Positions 35,701 through 45,200 of a stretch of 64,000 nt of DNA are shown piece by piece. The translations under genes were made by a program, and so were the position numbers. Numbering within the stretch: the stretch's first letter is position 1; each line of letters starts with the position of its first letter. The notes below the pieces were generated by a model. That model was not told the origin of the DNA. It ran no database searches and saw only the letters and a list, made by a program, of their open reading frames with translations. The stretch is from Plazaster borealis. Its lineage: Eukaryota > Echinodermata > Asteroidea > Forcipulatida > Labidiasteridae. The DNA is taken from the NCBI GenBank assembly GCA_021014325.1, contig CM037463.1, forward strand, positions 22,700,026-22,764,025, given 5' to 3'.

Positions 35701-38643
35701 TACGCACAAGGGTCACATGGATGTTTCAGACTAAGATGAATTACCTATGTACATCAGGAGCATTATCTGATGATAGTGGTGTATTCTGACAGCTGGATCC
35801 AAAGATTCGTTGTGGTCGTACAAAAGGGAACTCCCATTTGTCGCATTGATGCTGAAGAATTAGGGACGAAGTGAGAAAAGACAGGCAATGTTATATGTTG
35901 CAGTAGTTTGCCTTACAGATTGTGGACCAATTTCATTCTGCTTACTAGGATAAGGTTACCAGCCGAAATACCATATCACATGTACCCTGGTTATTCAGTC
36001 TGAGATATCTCACCTTGTACCATTGGTAGTCTCTACATCAGTCACAATCAGAGGCCCAACTAGAAATGAGATTGCAAAGCCCATTGATATGGATGCTGTT
36101 GATATTGCGGTGGCCGTTGTACGCTGGTGCGGAGGGAACCACACAGCTGAGAGTATCGTTGGAGCGGCGTTCAACAGCGGTCCAGAGAGGTTGATAAAAA
36201 TCTGACCAACGTTCACCGTCCTGATTGGGGGTAAGGAACAAGACTAGATTAATCCTAAATTCCCTGCGTCTTTGGCTGGTGACCCTGATGGGGGTAAGGA
36301 ACAAGACTAGATTAATCCTGTGTAGGTAATCAAACCAAGGGAGCCTCAAAAGGGACTAGCACTGTGACCCGTAGGCCTGAAGATACCTGTGTAGGTAATC
36401 AAACCAAGGGAGCCTCAAAAGGGACTAGCACTGTGACCCGTAGTAGGCCTGAAGATACCTGTGTAGGTAATCAAACCAAGAGAGCCTCAAAAGGGACTAG
36501 CACTGTGACCCGTAGGCTTGAAGAAACTGTGTGGGTAATCAAACCAAGGGAGCCTCAAAAGGGACTAGCACTGTGACCCGTACGCCTGAAGATACCTGTG
36601 TAGAGAAGATGTTGAATTTGGTCACAACATCTGCTCAACATGATTGAATGTTTTGCTAACATTCGGCCGTCCATGCCAACCAGCGTGGTTTGTTTATCAA
36701 CAATAGAAAGGTCTATTTTGCGAGATAACATTTTTGTGCACCTTAATTCGAGTGTCACAGAAATCCGTTCTTTTCCACCAACACAAATGATATTGTACCT
36801 CTTCTCTCCATATTGATTTCTTACCATTTGATGTAATCAATGCCTACCGGCAGGCATCGTACCCCGAGTCCAATCAGCATGATAAATGCTGCAGCAACAA
36901 CGGAGGGTTTTAAACCTGTTAAAGACCAAAGACCAACAAATAAGAAGTTTCGCAAAACAGTAATTTATAACATTTATATAGCATTAAAACTGCAGCGATT
37001 AACCCTCCTTCTGTCTGACCATTTAATGTCATCCACTTTGGTGTTGAATGATAGATAAACAATGCCAGCCTGCAATGCGACATCATGGGGTGAATGCATT
37101 TACACAGTACACAGTCAACCCTCCTACTGTCTGACCAGTGAATTAGTTCTGTGCACAGTCATGCCGCCATAAAACTGTGCAGTAATGGTTTCAAATGGTT
37201 GGTCAACTTACTGGAAAAGGCTAGGGGGCTGGAAACAATTCAAAGAGTATACATAACATTTGAAAGTATTTCTTTTTAAATTTTACAACCCATCTAAAGG
37301 ATGAGGTAGCTACGGTTGAGAATCTTGTTACCTTTAACATCCAGGATCCAAGAGAAAAACAGTCCAGTCATAAGGTAGGTTATCGGACCCCAGTTGGTCA
37401 GAAGGGCAATGTCTCCATTTGTCCAATTTAAAACCAACTTGCCTGAAAATAAAAATCAAAACTTGAGATCTTTTGCATAATTGTTCAAAGATTTATGACC
37501 CCCTAAAAAATATTCCAATGTTTTCCTATTTAAGCTCTAAACTGAAATATCAGTTTAATGGCATTGTGCTGTTCACGGTTTCTTTCTTTCTTTGCATAAA
37601 TATTTTTGCTCATTAAGTTAAATAATAATAGACTCAACTTATAGACAATGTGCTCTTTGTTTACATCTACACAACATCTCCACATGTACTTACTTGTGTC
37701 TGCTATGGGTCCCCACGAATTCCAGGTTATACATTGGAGAGCGTTCAGCGAAGCAAACACTGCCAGGATATACCAACGTCTGCTGTACACCTTGTATTCT
37801 TTGCCTTCTTTATCTTTAAATGAAAAAAGGAAAGAACTATTTTAGACTGGCACAAACTGACCCGTGGTTTTGCAAAAAGTGGAAGAAATTGCTGTTGCAA
37901 ACCGCTTACTGACCAAAATGACCCGTGATGCAAATGCAATAAGTTGTAATGGTTGGCTGCACATTTTGACCCAAGCCGAGTCTACCTAGTGGTCTGGTGG
38001 TAAGGCATCTGCTCTAGAATGGCAAAGGTTGTAAGTTCGAACCCCATGCGAGTAATATGCCTCCGTTTTTTGTTGTTGTTTTTTGTTTTCACAGCAATCA
38101 GGAAAGTACTGAATATACAGTGCTTAACACACATCAATGTATGGGTAAACCAAATATTATTTTGTATCCCTGATGCAAATTTAACATCTATCAAACCGAG
38201 CCTTTTTCAAAGCCCCCCAAAAAACTGACGGCCCTTCTCAAAAGAAAAAACCCTGCTCGGGGCAAAATGTCAGGCCATTTTTGTTCTTCTTTTTGACTTT
38301 AAATTGATCAAAATAAATAAATACGAGTGATTCAAAACTGCTTTATTTTATTAACAAAAGATATCAAAATATTGGAGCAACTAATTTAACATTATTTTTG
38401 TCAGTTGCTTCCGATGTTTGTTAATCTAGTCAGTTTGAGTTATTGCAATCGTCAAAAACTAGCTCTGACTTCATATTCTTGAAATAAGTTAGCAAAATTA
38501 CCGGCATGCTCTGATGAAATGTAGGGGTCACCCATGGGGTCAATGACCTCTACGTTGACCCCATTAGATCCCGTTGATTCAAGGAGACCATCTTCATCTG
38601 TGTACTGTATGGAATAGTTCTGAACTGGTTCTGGATTATTCAT
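29730..38643 (-). CDS. SLC49A4/DIRC2-like MFS transporter, copy B
   Basis: Inverted paralogue of copy A with the same predicted role (12-helix SLC49-family transporter, likely lysosomal). Exons in transcript order: 38643-38502, 37813-37694, 37442-37332, 36915-36825, 36220-36014, 35851-35745, 35418-35289, 34740-34629, 34070-34003, 32893-32775, 31315-31133, 29875-29730. Each is exactly as long as its copy A partner, giving 511 aa with no stop and intact splice sites. The dileucine DEDGLL (16-21) is kept. Differences include an 8-substitution cluster at residues 157-170 in TM4, V343C (DTCGWIGFY), G362A (IFAR) and Q to P in DWFPGYMKK. Introns carry their own repeat expansions. It appears functional, not a pseudogene. 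Confidence 0.92.
29895..30140 (+). mobile_element. SINE 3' part (right-arm copy)
   Basis: GCTCAACTAGCCAGGCTCCTAGTGGATGATACC... through CACCTGGAAGTGGCCTTCCGGCC on the plus strand. Inverted equivalent of 21360-21570, in intron 11 of copy B. Confidence 0.65.
31430..31995 (-). mobile_element. tRNA-derived SINE with internal minisatellite
   Basis: Read on the minus strand: tRNA-like head at ~31995-31920 with B box GGGTTTGAATCCTGG, then CTTGAGCAAGATGCTTTACTG, then expanded CACAGGTACCC units, then the CACAGGCTGTATACTC tail. Homologous to 20466-20690 in copy A. Intron 10 of copy B. Confidence 0.7.
31550..31868 (+). repeat. minisatellite of CCCTCACAGGTACCCATTTACC units
   Basis: About 12-14 units of 19 or 24 bp (TGCCCTCACAGGTACCCAC and longer). 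It is a local expansion of the SINE segment GGTAAATGGGTACCTGTGAGGGCA. Copy A has a single unit at the equivalent place. Confidence 0.9.
32274..32690 (+). repeat. ~340-bp local duplication around a MITE in copy B
   Basis: CTCTTCAAGATAGTTTGAAGGTGAAAGATGATCTAAGAC at ~32312 recurs with small changes at ~32638, and AAGAGGGCAG(T/C)GTCTTCC at ~32262 recurs at ~32396. One unit carries the hAT MITE and the other does not. Copy A has a single unit. Confidence 0.65.
32415..32620. mobile_element. hAT-type MITE, right-arm copy
   Basis: AGAGCCGTATATTGAGAGAG to TCTAAATACACAGCTTTG. Inverted counterpart of 19517-19716. Flanking octamers have decayed. Confidence 0.75.
33000..33780 (-). repeat. 68-bp minisatellite, about 11 copies
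   Basis: Units of GTATGGTGGAGGTACAATCTGGTAAGG...ACACCATGTTCATGAGTAGGATTTGAAACTTT with period 68 bp. Inverted counterpart of the array in copy A intron 9, expanded here. Confidence 0.9.
33790..33930 (-). mobile_element. SINE head fragment
   Basis: On the minus strand: GTGGCCATGCGGTCAAGTGCACC..., B box GGGTTTGAGTCCCAGTC, then TTGACACTTGTGTCCTTAAGCAAGACACTC. Class II (long variable arm) tRNA-like head. Confidence 0.65.
34133..34460 (-). mobile_element. near full-length tRNA-derived SINE
   Basis: On the minus strand: GTGGCCGAGTGGTCTAGTTC (A box), GTGGGTTCGAATCCCGGTC (B box), then ACACTTGTGCCCTTGAGCAAGGCAC, then a ~200-bp body ending near TTGGGCAATATC. Class II tRNA-like head. Best-preserved copy of the family; intron 8 of copy B, absent from the equivalent place in copy A. 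Confidence 0.8.
34977..35210 (-). repeat. ~118-bp tandem repeat, two copies (right arm)
   Basis: Inverted counterpart of 16007-16230, with CAACACCAACTGTTTGGACTCTGATATGAGTGG units. Intron 7 of copy B. Confidence 0.8.
36320..36604 (+). repeat. ~70-bp tandem repeat, four copies
   Basis: GTGTAGGTAATCAAACCAAG...GGACTAGCACTGTGACCCGTAGGCC repeats at 36320, ~36389, ~36461 and ~36529. Intron 4 of copy B; not present in copy A. Confidence 0.9.
37985..38190 (+). mobile_element. tRNA-derived SINE
   Basis: GTGGTCTGGTGGTAAGGCATC head, B box AAGTTCGAACCCC, then GAGTAATATGCCTCC and GAATATACAGTGCTTAACACACATC. Same family as 24250-24410. Intron 1 of copy B. Confidence 0.7.
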
Positions 38644-39179
38644 CCTGAGTGTGACGGGCAGCGATGCTTGAGGTTATTTGAAGACGGTTCACTGACCATC
38701 AGTTTGGATTTTATTGCTTTTTTTTAATCTGGTAATGAAACTGAGGGACTGTCAAATGCAACTCAACACAGTGAGTTGTAGACACATAGTACCTGTGGAG
38801 AGAAGATGATGAAGAAATGTCAGTTTTCAGATGTGGGAGGGGAAACCCCAATAGGGAAAACAACCAATGCAGTCAGGTAGGAACTGCAAACATTCACATA
38901 CCAAGACTCCAGTCCAGGATTCAAACCGGGTCCACAGAGACGAAAGGCAGGGAAGAAGAAAACCCTGTTCCAACCTGAACGCCCTATAAACTTATGTTCG
39001 AAAGATAAATATGATAAAATAGTTTCTTACAATTTATCCCTCAAAAGGCTCTTTATAGTTATTTACATTTCTGCTAAAAATCAAACTTCTGAAGGAGGCT
39101 AATAATTCCATCACGAGTAATGATAATGCTTGGAAGTAAGTAAACGGTACTTTTCAAATGATCTTTTCAGTCAAACTTG

Positions 39180-39550
39180 GCTCCCAGATTTTTGTTTAGC
39201 TGTTTTTTCAAAATCCATAGGTCGGAAATAGATGATTGAAGAAAGATTATTCATGTTCGCAAAACAAGAAAAATTCTTCAAATATTTACTTAGGCTGCGT
39301 TTTAGTTTTTTGAAAACGTTTACAGAAAATGTCATCTAGGATTTGAAAGGGTTTAACAAAACAATTGAAAACATCAAAATCACACAAACCCTTTGTTTTA
39401 TAGTGATTATGATGATATCTTTATTCTTTATTTCATATTTTGCCATGTCAAAAACAAAAACAAAAAAAAAACAAAAAAACGCCCTCCCTCCCCCAATTCC
39501 CATCAAAAAAGGACGATCAACAATTTTTTATTTTTTTGTGGCCTTATCTA
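39180..39550 (-). repeat. dispersed repeat, related to 61.43-61.79 kb
   Basis: Reverse complement of 61425-61690 over ~240 bp (AAAACGCAGCCTAAGTAAATATTTGAAGAA on the minus strand). The adjoining segment GACGATCAACAATTTTTT...TGTGGCC is in the same orientation at both sites. Nature unknown. Confidence 0.6.
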
Positions 39551-39930
39551 AAGCCAATCTGCACTAATTCCACCACCTAGCTCTTCCACGATCACCGCAT
39601 CATATCAGCGCACCATCAGACCATGGAGGAAGAAATAGTCACACCATGTAGTACAGTTGAGTCAGTACATATATGAGTAAACACGTGTTAGTGAACTTTG
39701 TCTGACATCCGGGTGCTAGACTGTTAGGCCTATATATTTTTTTAGCATTAGTTTAGTATGGAGTCCAAATTAAATACAGGTAATTTTTAGGGAGATCTTT
39801 TTTCAAGACGGACACACCCAACCAAAGTTCCTATCCCAGCTAGGTTAGGTAGGTGTGCAAATGTGACAAACAAAAAGCTTTCAATATTATACGTTTTCCT
39901 ACAGGCAGTGACACCTGTAAGCGTGTAAAG

Positions 39931-40032
39931 GTAAGGTTAGTGTAGCCCCATTAATAGTGCCAAATTCTCTGGACTTCCTCTTGGCACTATTAATGGGGCT
40001 GAGTGGAGACAAAAGCGCAACACTAACCTTAA
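39931..40032. repeat. nested hairpin: perfect 20-bp stem inside an outer inverted repeat
   Basis: 39944-39963 and 39981-40000 are exact reverse complements (AGCCCCATTAATAGTGCCAA) around a 17-bp loop. Outer AAGGTTAGTGT / ACACTAACCTT adds a second stem. Probably a tiny MITE; a small-RNA hairpin is a less likely alternative. Confidence 0.65.
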
Positions 40033-40138
40033 CAAAGTAACACAGGAGATCTCTAACACCGAAGTTCGAATGATTTGACTAAATCTCGTCAGACTCAGAT
40101 CACACTCAGACTCAGAGTCAGTGACACTTCAACAAAGA

Positions 40139-40296
40139 GCATAGAGCAAGGACCAGAAGGAGTTACAACAGCCACCCTTATCTTATCTAGCACCAATTAT
40201 CCAATTAGCGCACGACCCGAGTCCTGTGGAAACCTATGGAGCCCACCCGCTGCGCGAGTAAACATCAGCGACCGCCCGCTGGTCCTTGCTCTATGC
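40139..40296. repeat. 158-bp element with perfect 18-bp inverted ends
   Basis: GCATAGAGCAAGGACCAG at 40139-40156 and its exact reverse complement at 40279-40296. GC-richer interior than its neighbours. Confidence 0.6.
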
Positions 40297-42269
40297 AAAG
40301 AGAGACACACGTTTAACTTTCAGTTTCAACGATACCTTGTGCTAAACACCCGATGTCATCGAGTTGTTGTCCACTTTGGAAAAGTGTACGAATGCTGAAA
40401 TCTCACTAAACGAAAAGTATCACATACAAACCACATCCACCCAAAACGACACTGTGTCCTTGATATGCACAATCAATCAGATTTGTTGGTAATATTTTGT
40501 TGATTATATAAGTTGTTTTGTACGTCACGTGTAGGCACGGTCGTAAGAGCGCCCTCTGCAGTTTCAAAAGATACATGGTATTAGACTAGCAACCTAGTCC
40601 CGGGACTAGCAAATGGCATCGTTTGTTCTCATTATTAAAGACCCTTTTCGAAACCACGGCTTCGGCTAAGGCTTCGGCTTCAGCTCCAACGGCTTTGGCT
40701 ACGTCAGGAAATGAAAAAAAACGTTGAAGCAGTTGAATATAGGCCATGTAACCTGTACGGTGACATCATTATGTTACAAAGGAGTCACAGAGCCCGGACT
40801 TCCTTCAGGCACTTGTTAAACCAGAACCAGATACTTTATATGCAGGGCCGGATCTCTAATGAATGATGACGTACGGTTGTAGTTTTCTTTTATGATGTCT
40901 TCCCCATCTTTCCTTCAGGCGATTGTTGGAGGAGGGATGCTTGCTTGATGGAGATCGCTATTGTCTGATTTGTATCAACTTTTGATGTGATGAAAGGGGC
41001 ACATCTCTTGAATTTATGCGGAATTAAGACACAAAATGTAAACATGTCCCGATATGGGCCATGTACTATCTCGCCTGCCAGAAAGGCCCGGGATTGTACA
41101 AGGTCGCTCTTTTTGTAAACAAAGGTTACGTGGTCTGTATAAATAATTGATTAAGTGTAGATAACGAGTCACGTGCAGTGGCGTATTAAATAAGAGGGGG
41201 TCGTGCCCCCCCCATTGATATCCGTGCCACACCCCTCCCCCCTTGCCCTCACTTGAAATCTGGATCGTTGAGATTGAAAGTTACCAGAGTAAAATGTTGG
41301 TAATATCAAAGTCTTTTAAACTGTTTTTACACTTACGTCGGATTCTCTTATAAAAATAGTATAAACCGCATATTAACAGCGCTGAAAAAGGGGCTTGTAA
41401 GAAAAAAGGCACACGGAAACTTGGCTAGAAGTGCCTTCCACCTCACCCCCCCCCCCCTAGAAGAAAAATGTAGCACCCCCTTGTGCCCCCTAAAATGTTA
41501 CCCTATTCTGCACTATCAGGCCTATGCAGACGGATACAAATCAAGTGTTTGCAGAAGACTTTCTTTTGAAACTTAAAACACGAAAACAAGGTCTCAAACC
41601 TCCGGTCACAAAAACCCGAAAATCAATGCAGTTACTAGCCAGAAACGAATTGTATGTAATCTGTACGATTGTGTTTATTTATTCACTGAATTCATGCTTA
41701 AACTTACAACCAAGTATTGTTTTCTTTGTCTTTCTTATTTTTAGTCTAAAAAAAATAAAAATCAACAGTACATCAATATTACATTGTCACCGCATTGTTT
41801 TTTGAACGACGACGTACTGTACAGTATAATGTAAACAAAATTAATGTTGTGTAGGCCTAGGCCCTACTCTGCCAAAAATTGTGTCAACAATTCCAAGTTC
41901 CCTATCAAAACCTAACCAAAATATCATGGCATGTCAATGGTTGATTCTGTGACTTAAACAAATATATTAATGACCACCCCTCTAAAAATTCCCACAGGCA
42001 TTGTACATGTACATCAAATATCTTGGCTAACATCCACTCAGGTTTGATATTGTGTGTATTGAAAACTCTATAGGATGGAAATTAATGTTCCCGCCAAAAA
42101 TGATGTACTTCCCGATAGTCGAAATACAGATCGCCAGTCGGCCTTCATCTTTTACTATAGATTCTGCAGGTCATGTAGACTCGGTGCTCGAGTCAGGTTG
42201 ACTCAAACTGGATCAATGGGTCAAATTGCGCAGTACAATATTGACCCAGTTTAAACTGAATTCTTGGGG

Positions 42270-45200
42270 TCAAACATGATCAACCCAACTCTCGTGAAAA
42301 TCTTCTATCGACTGTAAAATGAGTTTTTCCGGAGTCTGGCCTCCGTTCAAATACGGTGTTAAGTAAATCGGCGTGTAGTCTTCACTCAATAACTTATCAT
42401 GACCATCAAAGCCGTGAGCCTGATTAGCAGATCTGGTCTGGTAATTGGGTTTAAATGTCAAACCGTAGCTTGGATTCTCCACTGTGATTGGTTGGGGTTT
42501 CCAGAATAAACCGTCAATTTGGTTGCTGATTGGCTCCTCTGATGTCGACTCCATTTTCAATTTGTTATCCGCTAGGTTGTAGGTTATCTTGTTTCCCTTT
42601 CTAGCCCTACGGTAAGAATAAACAAGTTGTAAATAACAAAATTGTAAATAATAACCGGAAAGATTTTATGTGGCAACAAATTGGAAGAAAAATTACTAGT
42701 TTACGGATTACAACAACTTGAAATTGATCTCTTTTTATCTTCTATAAATAAATGTAGAATCTGAGGAGAACTGAACTTGAAATACAGTTGGGTCTTGTCT
42801 TCAGGAGTAGTCAAGAAGTTCTCATGAAGACGGGTGGGCCTACTGTTCGAAACGTCGAGACTTAAACATTATTGTTATTCATCTCTTCTCAGAACCAACA
42901 TTTCTTCATAGACAAAATTAACTTTACATTGTCGTCGTAGATAATTATTTTTATAACTTCACACATAATGCAAAGCTTCAAACTATTTGTGTCATTGCAT
43001 CATTAGTAAATGAATAAATATATGGATATAAAACAGGGATTTGTTTTTGCCATAGAGGAGGCCATCGATGTTAAGATTTAGCTGTGACAACTTCCTGCCC
43101 AGGGAATTTCCAACTTACCTGAACATCTTGAAGAAGCAGACACCACACGCGACACTGAAGAGGCACAAGATGGCGCTGCAGATGACAACTACGTACCAGT
43201 ATTCGGACAACCAATCCTAGTTATGGCAGAGAAACGGACGAACAGTTATAGAAGATTGTTTTGCTAATCAAAATGAGTGACCAATGTAAAGGAAACAGAC
43301 ATCGGTCAAGCGCACCGGACTCGAGCTCTCCGTGGTGTTTCTGATCATCAGAGTGTGGGTTCGAGTCCCGGTTTGTGACACTTGTGTCTGTAAGCAAGAT
43401 ATCACTATTGCTTCAACTTCGGATGGGACGTAAAGCCGTTGGTCCAGTGTTTTGTCTAATGCAAAGAACCAAGAATACTTTACGTAGAGGAAGGGCTCGC
43501 CCGTTGTTTCTTTTACATGCTGGCAGCAATATGCGCCACCTCACCTTGTATACATGTCAAGGTGGGATATTATGGTTCCGTCTCATAAAATCATTCTGAA
43601 CAAGTTCCACCAAATTTGATATTTCGGTGCCAGGAGTGTCATTACCTCAGACATGGAGCATTATAAATGTACACACTGTTATTATTGTTATTAATCCAAA
43701 TCTTGTTGGAATATTTATACACATTTAGAAAGGGTGATATACAGAGAGGTGTGGAAAAAATATCCTCGCGGTCTCTCCCAAAAAATCCTCCTACTGACTC
43801 ATAGGCAACCAGTTCTTCTGGTCACACATAATATTCGTATATTCGCAAATTATCCCCGTCAATATGGCGAAAAAATGCGAATATTATACCCAGACGCAGA
43901 CCCTACCCATAAAACATGTATACAAAAACATTACGGTTGTATGTCAATCTCAAGTCAACAGTGTTGGAGTGTCACTGAATTGGACAGCGCAATCATTGAT
44001 CTACCATTATAAAATCGTGTTGGAATATACACATGTAGGAAGGGTGGGGTTGCATTCGACTCACCGACGAAGCTTCCGCTGGTACTCTTCCTGTGGTGTC
44101 TCCGTCATAAATCTCATATCCGATTGCCGCCTCGATTAATGTCTTAGAGGAATTCTTCAAAAGCTCGCCGATCCTTTGTGACGTCATGTAGACGTCATCA
44201 AGTGACGCCACGAAGGTTATTCCGGAGAGTTCACGGCTGATAATAAAAGTATATTTCATAAAGGTCAAGCAGGGCCTTTATGAAAATTAAATGTTTCTGT
44301 GCCGCCTAAAACGGATCAGTTATTAAAGAAATCGATCTGACTTTCTTCTAACATCCACTTACAGTGTAAACCCATACGTGAGGAATAACCCAAGGAAGTA
44401 TGCTGGAAGGTTCCACTATAGCTACTAGCTCCCCAGTAAGCCAACAAGATTGACTGACAGGGGGAGGGGGTGGAAACCTCAGAATCTATCACAGGCTGTC
44501 AGCAAGACATCTGGAAGCCTGCTACAAAGAACAATGGTTCCACTTATCTCAGAGAGTTAGATCTGGGTAGGTCTGTTTGGATGTACAATTTTGTGCACGA
44601 AGTATATGGGTGGAAATATTTGTCAGCCCCTCTAAAAAATACACAACTCTGGGACCTGATCTCCCTCTTGTCTATAGAATACGGTATGTGGAATGGTCCA
44701 GTCTAGGATATTATGGACTTTGACTCCCCCAGGGCATTACACTTTATTTGGAGAAAACAGTGGAGAAACAAAACGTGCTATGACTTAGTGTTACCAGCGC
44801 TCACTTAGGCCTACATTATTTCCACAATTACATTGAAATATATTTACCCAGAAGGCACTGCAATCAAGTCTTCCTGCGTCGCCGTGGTGACGATTACCGA
44901 CGGACCACCGCGTCTCGATTCGTTTGTGTTCAGTTTCAAAATGGACGTCTCCAAGATGGCGGCGATGCCCGTCTCGAATCGCGAAACACTGTCCACGCCT
45001 CCAATCACGACGACCGTGTGGCCATAGATCGAGAGTGCTAAGTAAAATAACACAGTAAAATGTTAAAGGCACTGAACACGTTTGGTAATTGTCAAAGACC
45101 AGTGTTCTCACTTGGTGTATCCCAACATATGTATAAAATAACAAGCCTGTGAAAATTTGGGCTCAATTGGTCATCGAAGTTGCAAGAAAATGATGAAAGA

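Larger units (their letters stand above)
11600..39000. repeat. large imperfect inverted duplication with central spacer
   Basis: Left arm ~11.6-24.7 kb, right arm ~26.4-39.0 kb, reverse complements of one another. Each carries a complete SLC49A4-like gene with 12 exons of identical length. Intron homology is visible throughout: the 68-bp minisatellite, the hAT MITE at 19.5/32.4 kb, SINEs at 20.5/31.5 and 21.4/30.0 kb, and the CACTGC MITE at 24.0/26.7 kb. Last-exon identity is about 95%; introns are lower with many indels. The spacer contains a SINE-derived tandem array. A real duplication is favoured, but a misjoined second haplotype is not excluded. Confidence 0.9.
38644..42269. other. intergenic region between SLC49A4-like copy B and the DSL gene
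   Basis: The right arm of the duplication ends near 39.0 kb. Beyond it lie a dispersed repeat (39.18-39.55 kb), two small inverted-repeat elements and single-copy-looking AT-rich DNA. No protein-coding gene is supported. Copy B's promoter should lie just above 38643 and the DSL 3' UTR below 42270 (reverse-strand AATAAA candidate at 41674). Confidence 0.6.

Noticed and set aside
29730..38643. Copy B as a pseudogene
   Set aside because: All 12 exons keep length, phase, splice dinucleotides and open frame, so decay is not supported.
40075..40398. 107-aa ORF upstream of copy B
   Set aside because: It covers an 18-bp perfect inverted-repeat element and lacks any family motif; better explained as repeat sequence.
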